Shown: piece after piece, positions 6,005 through 10,405 of the stretch
How the letters are laid out: every line of letters starts with the position of its first letter
How positions within the stretch are numbered: position 1 is the first letter of the stretch
Assembly (NCBI GenBank): GCA_947038135.1
Contig: CAMQVM010000036.1
Location: 1 to 10,405, forward strand
Direction: 5' to 3'
DNA: 10,405 nt
Source of the DNA: an uncultured Rikenellaceae bacterium
Lineage (GTDB): Bacteria > Bacteroidota > Bacteroidia > Bacteroidales > Rikenellaceae
The notes under the pieces: model-generated
What the model was told of the DNA's origin: nothing
The model's database searches: none
Seen by the model: the letters and a program-made list of their open reading frames with translations, nothing else
Made by a program: the position numbers and the translations under genes

Positions 6005-6877
6005 TTACTCTGACACTGCACTTAGTGCTGCTAATACCTCTGTTGGCTTCTCTTTAAATGCTTGGTAGAACTGTTCAATATCTACCTCAAGCTCTCTGTT
6101 AATATTAAGACCTTGGTCAACAACCTTGCTTCTATCTCGTACTACTATATAGCCAGCAGGTGATGGTTGAGCAAAAATAAAGTTTTGGGGAACTGCTCCT
6201 CCATCTATCAACTCAAAGATTAAAGCTCTGTTAATCAACTCAATCGTATTGTCAATAAGTAAGTTTTCACCACGCAATATCATAATATGGTCTAGTAGCG
6301 CATCTACATCTCTTAGCTGGTGAGTCGAGATAACTACACTACGACCCTCTACCTCCATATATGACGATATAAATTTGCGAAAGTGGCTCTTGCCTGATAT
6401 GTCAAGCCCATTTGTAGGCTCGTCCATCAATAAAACTGATACGTTAGTAGCTAATGCAAAGCTTAATATCACCTTCTTTTTCTGTCCCATTGAAAGCGAT
6501 TTAAGATGAATATCTTCGCTCACTTCAAATGCTTCAAGGTAGCGGCTCATGTCGTCGCTGCTGAATTTTGGATAGAAAGGTGCTGTTGCTTTAATATAAT
6601 TTTTTAATGTTATGGCGGGTAACATTGGCTCTTCTGTAACAATAAATATATTTTCGATAACCTTTGCACTGTGCGAAAACATCTCGATATCTCCATAGCT
6701 TATTTTGCCGCTGTCAGGTTTTAATAACCCACACATTAACTGTATCAAAGTTGTTTTACCAACTCCATTATCTCCTAGAATACCGTAAATTTGATCAGGC
6801 TCTATCGAAAACGATATATCACTTAATATTCTATTGCCCTTTTTATAGCTAAAGGTAAGCTTATTAGAGTTTATCAT
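6005..6877 (-). CDS. ABC transporter ATP-binding protein, YtrB-like
   Basis: The protein has 290 residues. The nucleotide-binding domain spans about 1-205, with Walker A GDNGVGKTT (35-43), signature LSMGQKKK (128-135), Walker B VLLMDEP (148-154), D-loop NGLD (156-159) and switch histidine H186 (STHQL). It should therefore hydrolyse ATP. The Q-loop position reads VTEEP (80-84), with glutamate where glutamine is usual. The last 85 residues (205-290) form an extra C-terminal domain, as is common in exporter ATPases associated with GntR/YtrA regulators. It is the first gene of the operon, 28 bp ahead of the first permease, and drives both permeases. The ATG at 6877 lies about 40 nt after the predicted transcription start. 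Likely roles by family are export or protection against envelope-active compounds; the substrate is unknown. Confidence 0.93.
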   Translation of the reverse strand: MINSNKLTFSYKKGNRILSDISFSIEPDQIYGILGDNGVGKTTLIQLMCGLLKPDSGKISYGDIEMFSHSAKVIENIFIVTEEPMLPAITLKNYIKATAPFYPKFSSDDMSRYLEAFEVSEDIHLKSLSMGQKKKVILSFALATNVSVLLMDEPTNGLDISGKSHFRKFISSYMEVEGRSVVISTHQLRDVDALLDHIMILRGENLLIDNTIELINRALIFELIDGGAVPQNFIFAQPSPAGYIVVRDRSKVVDQGLNINRELEVDIEQFYQAFKEKPTEVLAALSAVSE

Positions 6878-6899
6878 AATATTTGGCTTTAATTTATTA

Positions 6900-6921
6900 G
6901 TGTGTTAGTGCATTAATACAC
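6900..6921. promoter_or_regulatory. Probable operator of the GntR/YtrA repressor
   Basis: On the minus strand GTGTATTA (6921-6914) and TAACACAC (6907-6900) are inverted repeats matching at 7 of 8 positions across a 6-bp spacer. The same stretch on the plus strand can be read as three adjoining 8-mers, TTAGTGTG, TTAGTGCA and TTAATACA (6897-6920). The dyad starts 3 bp downstream of the -7 element and covers the expected transcription start, the normal place for a repressor to block initiation. The regulator encoded at 3894-4253 is the obvious candidate to bind it. Confidence 0.6.
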
Positions 6922-6923
6922 CG

Positions 6924-6954
6924 CAAATATATGAATTAATATTTACAAAGCAAA
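6924..6954 (-). promoter_or_regulatory. Bacteroidetes-type promoter of the ABC exporter operon
   Basis: On the minus strand a -33 box TTTG (6954-6951) is followed by exactly 19 bp and then TATATTTG (6931-6924), a full match to the Bacteroidetes primary sigma-factor consensus TAnnTTTG with normal spacing. Transcription would start near 6917 and leave a leader of about 40 nt before the ATG at 6877. The -33 box lies inside the T-tract of the upstream terminator. Confidence 0.75.
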
Positions 6955-6983
6955 AAAAAAGCAGAAAAAAACTGCTTTTTTTT
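6953..6983 (-). terminator. Rho-independent terminator after the nucleoside kinase gene
   Basis: Eight A's and GCAG (6953-6964) pair with CTGC and eight T's (6972-6983) around a loop of seven A's. Read on the minus strand, the stem ends in a run of nine T's, 66 bp after the stop of the kinase gene at 7049. The symmetrical A and T runs would let it work in both directions, though only minus-strand genes flank it. Confidence 0.85.
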
Positions 6984-7048
6984 ATTTGATATTATAGATA
7001 AATATCTTTATATTTCACTATAAATCTAATAACCAGTTATATAGGTGA

Positions 7049-8716
7049 TTAATAATCAAAACTACTACCGCCAATAAATTCTCGAATAATCGAGGTAGGT
7101 GGTATCATTTCAGAGTCAATTGACACAAAATTATCTAATATAGATAGTAACCTACGTGCCTCGCTATACTCACGTGCTGTATTAGGTACAGCAAACAAAA
7201 GTGGTAGAACATACTTTTTAAGCACCGAAAACTCAAAGAATAGAGAGGTGTTAAAAAGGTAGTCGGCATTGTCTTGAAACGGAAATATATATTTATGCTC
7301 ACCACGTCTAACACTAGCCCAGCGCTTTAGTGTCTGTTCGGCAGAGTGGTTACGATATGCTGAGTCTCTGACAATCCGCCTTATTAATCTGTTGTCGGTG
7401 GTGCTCATACGTGTGTGGTCGTCTAGCGAGATAGTTGTTAGCGCTGATACATATATCTTAAACTTTTTATCGCTAGCAATAGTGCTGGTAAGTCGTGGGT
7501 TCAATACATGGATACCCTCGATAATTAGTATGTTACGATCGCCAAGTGTCATGTTAGTACCATGCCACTCACGCTCACCTGTTACAAAGTTGTAGTGTGG
7601 TACTTCAACAGTTTCGCCATTAACAAGCTTATCTATATGGCTGTTAAATAGGTCTATATCTAAAGATTCTAGCGTGTCGAAATCGTAGTTACCCTCACTA
7701 TCTAAGGGGCTATCTACTCTATTTACAAAGTAGTTATCCATCGATATCACTAATGGTTTATAACCAAAAACCATCAGTTGTATAGTTAGCCTATTGCTAA
7801 AGGTGGTTTTGCCGCTCGATGATGGACCAGATATAAGCACTAGCTTTACCCCCTGCTCGCACCTATTGTTTACTTGATGGGCTAGGTATGAAAAAGTGTT
7901 CTCTTGTATCACCTCACCTACACGAATCAGCTCGTTGCTCTTACCGCTATTTATAAGCTGGTTAAGTGAGCCTACATCGGCTACATCAAGCACCTCTAAG
8001 AGCTTTTTGTGGCGGCACATAACATCAAATATCTTTGTGCTATCTATAAGTGGCGATATCTCATCGGGCTTAGATTTGCTCGGTGAAATAAGGTAGTAGC
8101 CATCATAGAATGATTGGATATCAAAGAGTGATATATAACCTGTGCTAGGTGCTAGTGTGCCATAAAAATAGGAGTGCAGGTCGCCCAGTTGATTTATGGT
8201 GGTGTATAGGTGTGGGTTGGAGTGAAGCAGGCGTCTTTTATCTTGCATACCTTGCTTCTCATATATATCATCAGCCTCTTTATGATACATTTTATCTCGT
8301 AGTATCGGCAGGTCGGCATTTATCAGCTCTTTAATTCTTCCACTAAGCTGCTTTACAATAACATCAGATACCTCTAATCCTTCAAGCTCAAAATATGAAC
8401 CGTGTGCAATAGAGTATTTTATCTTTAGGTCATAGCTCGGAAATAGCTCACGTGATGCCTTTACAAGTAGAAAATTTAGCGTCCTTTCATAAACTTTATA
8501 CCCTTCAAAGTGGGTTATGTCGATGAAATAGATACATTTATTCTCATATATTACGTAGTTTAGGTCTTTAGATTCATTATTTACATAAGCTGCAATAAAT
8601 CGGTGTTCACTATTAAGATCTACCATTTTCAACATATCAAGAAGCGTAGTCCCTGCCTCTACAAATATTTCGGTTGAGTTGTTTTCACATCTTACTTTAC
8701 AGAACTGTTTTTTCAT
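7049..8716 (-). CDS. TGS-domain nucleoside kinase (uridine-kinase-like)
   Basis: This is a multidomain 555-residue protein. Residues 1-65 form a TGS-like ubiquitin-fold domain (FVEAGTTLLDMLKMV). Residues about 66-240 resemble the second additional domain of threonyl-tRNA synthetase, with YSIAHGSYFELEG (101-113) at the H-containing motif. Residues about 285-500 are a P-loop kinase domain with Walker A GPSSSGKTT (297-305), the substrate segment SMDNYFVNR (325-333), IIEGIHVLNP (398-407) and a basic lid (RLIRRIVRDSAYRN, 443-456). Members of this family in Bacteroidetes are annotated as nucleoside or uridine kinase and presumably phosphorylate a nucleoside or related compound with ATP, but the role of the tRNA-synthetase-like part is unproven. 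The Walker A lysine K303 is intact. It begins 22 bp after the flippase-like gene, so the two are probably one operon, and it ends at a strong terminator. Confidence 0.9.
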   Translation of the reverse strand: MKKQFCKVRCENNSTEIFVEAGTTLLDMLKMVDLNSEHRFIAAYVNNESKDLNYVIYENKCIYFIDITHFEGYKVYERTLNFLLVKASRELFPSYDLKIKYSIAHGSYFELEGLEVSDVIVKQLSGRIKELINADLPILRDKMYHKEADDIYEKQGMQDKRRLLHSNPHLYTTINQLGDLHSYFYGTLAPSTGYISLFDIQSFYDGYYLISPSKSKPDEISPLIDSTKIFDVMCRHKKLLEVLDVADVGSLNQLINSGKSNELIRVGEVIQENTFSYLAHQVNNRCEQGVKLVLISGPSSSGKTTFSNRLTIQLMVFGYKPLVISMDNYFVNRVDSPLDSEGNYDFDTLESLDIDLFNSHIDKLVNGETVEVPHYNFVTGEREWHGTNMTLGDRNILIIEGIHVLNPRLTSTIASDKKFKIYVSALTTISLDDHTRMSTTDNRLIRRIVRDSAYRNHSAEQTLKRWASVRRGEHKYIFPFQDNADYLFNTSLFFEFSVLKKYVLPLLFAVPNTAREYSEARRLLSILDNFVSIDSEMIPPTSIIREFIGGSSFDY

Positions 8717-8738
8717 ATCACTATTTTTATTATACTAT

Positions 8739-9797
8739 CTATTTTTCGGCTTTAGCAAATTTGCTTTTTATCCAACGAGGAAATATTATAGCCCCTGCAA
8801 TAAGGTAAGGGTAGTAGGTCACTAGCCTCCAAAATAGCGCCATTATTATCGCCAAAGATGGAAGTGGTATAAAATCATTAAGGTACTCTTTAAACAGGTA
8901 CTCTGCAAATCCGCTACCTCCAGGTGTTGGTGTAGCAAGCATCATGATCCACATAACCAGCTGACGTGCAAAAAGCAGAAGGTTATCAGTGCCCACAAAA
9001 AACCCGAATAGAATAGCGTTAACAACCAAATAGCGTGAGCTCCACGATAAGAATGTAGCAGATAGCACCTTTAGCCAAAATTTAAAATCTTTGGTTTTTA
9101 TCTCCTTAGAGCTATCTTCAATCTCAACACCCACCTTTACAGCCTTTCGGCGCCAGCGACGTAGTGGTTTTATTTTAAATAGCTGAAACAGAAACCACTT
9201 AAATCCACGAGGGTTAATAAATAGCCCATAAGATACAAATAGCGTATAGAGTGTTTTTAGCCCATATCCAATAAATGCAGCAGTGACAATGCTCCCCTCT
9301 ACACTCATCTGCTCGGATGCAACGTTGCCAAAAAGGGTATCTGCTCCAATCACCGCAATAAGCAGAGGAAACATAATAACAAAATATAGCTCATCTAAAA
9401 AAGAGGTAAGCAGCACAATAGATGAGCTTTTACCTATATTAAGCCCCTCTTTATGTACATATATTATTGCAAAACTTGTTCCCCCAATAGCCGAGGGCGT
9501 AATGGCAGATGTAAACTCCCAAAGCATAATAACCCTAAATGCTTGTAGCCACGATAGCTCATTAGACGACAATACCCTAAGACGTACAATATAGCCGAAA
9601 TCACGACCAAACATACATAACAGAGCTAGCAATATCGCCACTACGGTTTTACCACTAAATGTTAAAGTGTTGAATGCTGCAATATCAAACTCTTTCCAGA
9701 TAAGATATGCTACAACTCCTAAACCTATCAATATCGGGTATATAATATTGCTTATTTTGATCTTCGATAGCTGTGTTTGATGGTTATTTTGCTTCAT
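8739..9797 (-). CDS. LPG-synthase transmembrane / AglD-like flippase family protein
   Basis: This 352-residue protein has about eight transmembrane segments. Conserved blocks are TPSAIGGTSFA (100-110), the acidic FLDELYF (133-139), TPTPGGSGFAEY (289-300) and RLVTYYPYLIAG (324-335), which together match the lysylphosphatidylglycerol-synthase transmembrane family (UPF0104). The soluble lysyl-transferase domain of true MprF proteins is missing, as in most stand-alone members, so it more likely flips or handles a lipid or glycolipid in the inner membrane than makes lysyl-PG. A cytoplasmic basic loop (KPLRRWRRKAVK, 210-221) separates the two halves. The ATG at 9797 is natural (MKQNNHQTQLSK, then the first helix). 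The nucleoside kinase gene follows 22 bp later; queG diverges on the other strand 76 bp away. No good promoter was found. The substrate is unknown. Confidence 0.87.
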   Translation of the reverse strand: MKQNNHQTQLSKIKISNIIYPILIGLGVVAYLIWKEFDIAAFNTLTFSGKTVVAILLALLCMFGRDFGYIVRLRVLSSNELSWLQAFRVIMLWEFTSAITPSAIGGTSFAIIYVHKEGLNIGKSSSIVLLTSFLDELYFVIMFPLLIAVIGADTLFGNVASEQMSVEGSIVTAAFIGYGLKTLYTLFVSYGLFINPRGFKWFLFQLFKIKPLRRWRRKAVKVGVEIEDSSKEIKTKDFKFWLKVLSATFLSWSSRYLVVNAILFGFFVGTDNLLLFARQLVMWIMMLATPTPGGSGFAEYLFKEYLNDFIPLPSLAIIMALFWRLVTYYPYLIAGAIIFPRWIKSKFAKAEK

Positions 9798-9873
9798 ATT
9801 TAATTTTTTTTATTACTTTTACATCTACAATGATAAACAATAATTTACAAATAACCTACCATAAAACGAAATA

Positions 9874-10405
9874 TTGCATAATTACACAATAAATAAGTCT
9901 TCAGAGATAGGTTTTGACCTATGTGGCATCGTAAAAGCAGAGCCAGTAGATAATAATATAGTATCTAATGTTGAGAAGTGGATATCAAAAGGGATGTCGG
10001 CCTCTCTAAACTGGATGAATAATAATAAAGAACTACGATATAATCCTTCGGCATTTCCTGAGCTTGAGGTTAAGAGTATTGTGGTGTGTGGTATAAGCTA
10101 CCATACGCTCGACACGCTTTTGCCTAATCCCATTGCCAGTTATGCACATTTTGCTGATTACCATTATATTATAAAGGAGCTACTTAACACGCTGCATTGC
10201 AATATTGAAGAGAGGTATGGTTCGCCAGTAGCAGCTAGAGCGTTTAGCGACTCGGCCCCTGTGCTTGAGCGATATTGGGCTGAAAAAAGTGGTCTTGGGT
10301 GGGTAGGAAAGAGCTCTATGCTTATAAATAAAGACATAGGTAGCTACTTTTTGTTAGGCACGCTACTATTAGATATTGAATTTGATGAGTATAGTGCACC
10401 AAGTG
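9874..10405 (+). CDS. queG: Epoxyqueuosine reductase, 5' part; starts without ATG
   Basis: QueG reduces epoxyqueuosine to queuosine in tRNA, the last step of queuosine synthesis, using cobalamin and two iron-sulfur clusters in the cytoplasm. Visible are the N-terminal GFDLCGIVKAEP (residues 13-24 from the TTG start), the SLNWM block typical of the family (GMSASLNWM, 40-48), and the catalytic-site segment FSDSAPVLERYWAEKSGLGW with its aspartate at about residue 126 (compare D134 of the E. coli enzyme), then GKSSML. The cluster-binding cysteines lie beyond the right edge. The frame is closed by TAA at 9862-9864 and contains no ATG before 9994, which would lose the conserved start. TTG at 9874 gives a family-like length before GFDLCGI. 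Alternatives are an ATA/ATT start or a frameshift from an upstream ATG at 9830. The product call is firm; the start is not. Confidence 0.9.
   Translation, partial: MHNYTINKSSEIGFDLCGIVKAEPVDNNIVSNVEKWISKGMSASLNWMNNNKELRYNPSAFPELEVKSIVVCGISYHTLDTLLPNPIASYAHFADYHYIIKELLNTLHCNIEERYGSPVAARAFSDSAPVLERYWAEKSGLGWVGKSSMLINKDIGSYFLLGTLLLDIEFDEYSAPS

Noticed and set aside
9283..9594. Plus-strand open frame of 103 codons
   Set aside because: It is opposite the conserved transmembrane flippase-family gene and has no recognisable motif.
9828..9835. TATCATTG on the minus strand as the -7 box of the flippase-kinase operon
   Set aside because: It matches 7 of 8 consensus positions but has no TTTG at 19-21 bp upstream.
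9830..9892. 20-codon plus-strand ORF upstream of queG
   Set aside because: It is in another frame, lacks hydrophobic or family features, and is best kept as a possible frameshift clue only.

Overview
The window looks like chromosomal DNA from an AT-rich member of the Bacteroidetes, most likely Bacteroidales. The sequence evidence is threefold. The bases in front of start codons are A/T-rich and lack Shine-Dalgarno motifs. One intergenic region carries a textbook Bacteroidetes promoter (TTTG, 19 bp, TATATTTG). The gene types also fit: a TGS-domain nucleoside kinase of 555 residues, a phenylacetate-CoA ligase followed by an ACT-domain protein, and a GIN/DUF2807 surface protein. I cannot name a species. 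All genes but the last lie on the minus strand.

Layout, read along the minus strand from high to low coordinates. (1) 9797-7049: an integral membrane protein of the LPG-synthase/AglD-like flippase family, then a TGS-uridine-kinase-like protein 22 bp downstream, closed by a strong A/T-flanked hairpin terminator at 6953-6983. (2) 6954-about 3573: a regulated ABC exporter operon. It has a consensus promoter, an inverted-repeat operator over the expected transcription start, an ATPase, two paralogous six-helix permeases, a YtrA-type GntR repressor, and possibly a 27-residue single-helix membrane peptide. A hairpin about 180 bp further on may be its terminator. (3) 3364-1: phenylacetate-CoA ligase, a tandem-ACT protein, an Mpv17/PMP22-like membrane protein, and an exported GIN-domain protein that runs off the left edge. 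The last three are spaced 11 and 25 bp apart. On the plus strand, 9874-10405 holds the 5' part of queG (epoxyqueuosine reductase), which has no ATG at the expected place.

The best-supported regulatory unit is the ABC operon. The repressor gene is inside the operon, and a 22-bp dyad sits immediately downstream of the -7 element, which suggests autoregulation: the repressor sits on the start site until a ligand, perhaps an antimicrobial or cell-envelope stress signal, releases it. This is inference from YtrA-family behaviour.

The 529-bp gap at 3365-3893 is the least explained stretch. It has the small ORF, a perfect 11-bp stem and three more short stems. Several of these extend by G-U pairs only if the plus strand is transcribed. 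I see no CRISPR array, tRNA, rRNA, insertion sequence, toxin-antitoxin or defence system here, and most of the window is ordinary core or near-core gene content.
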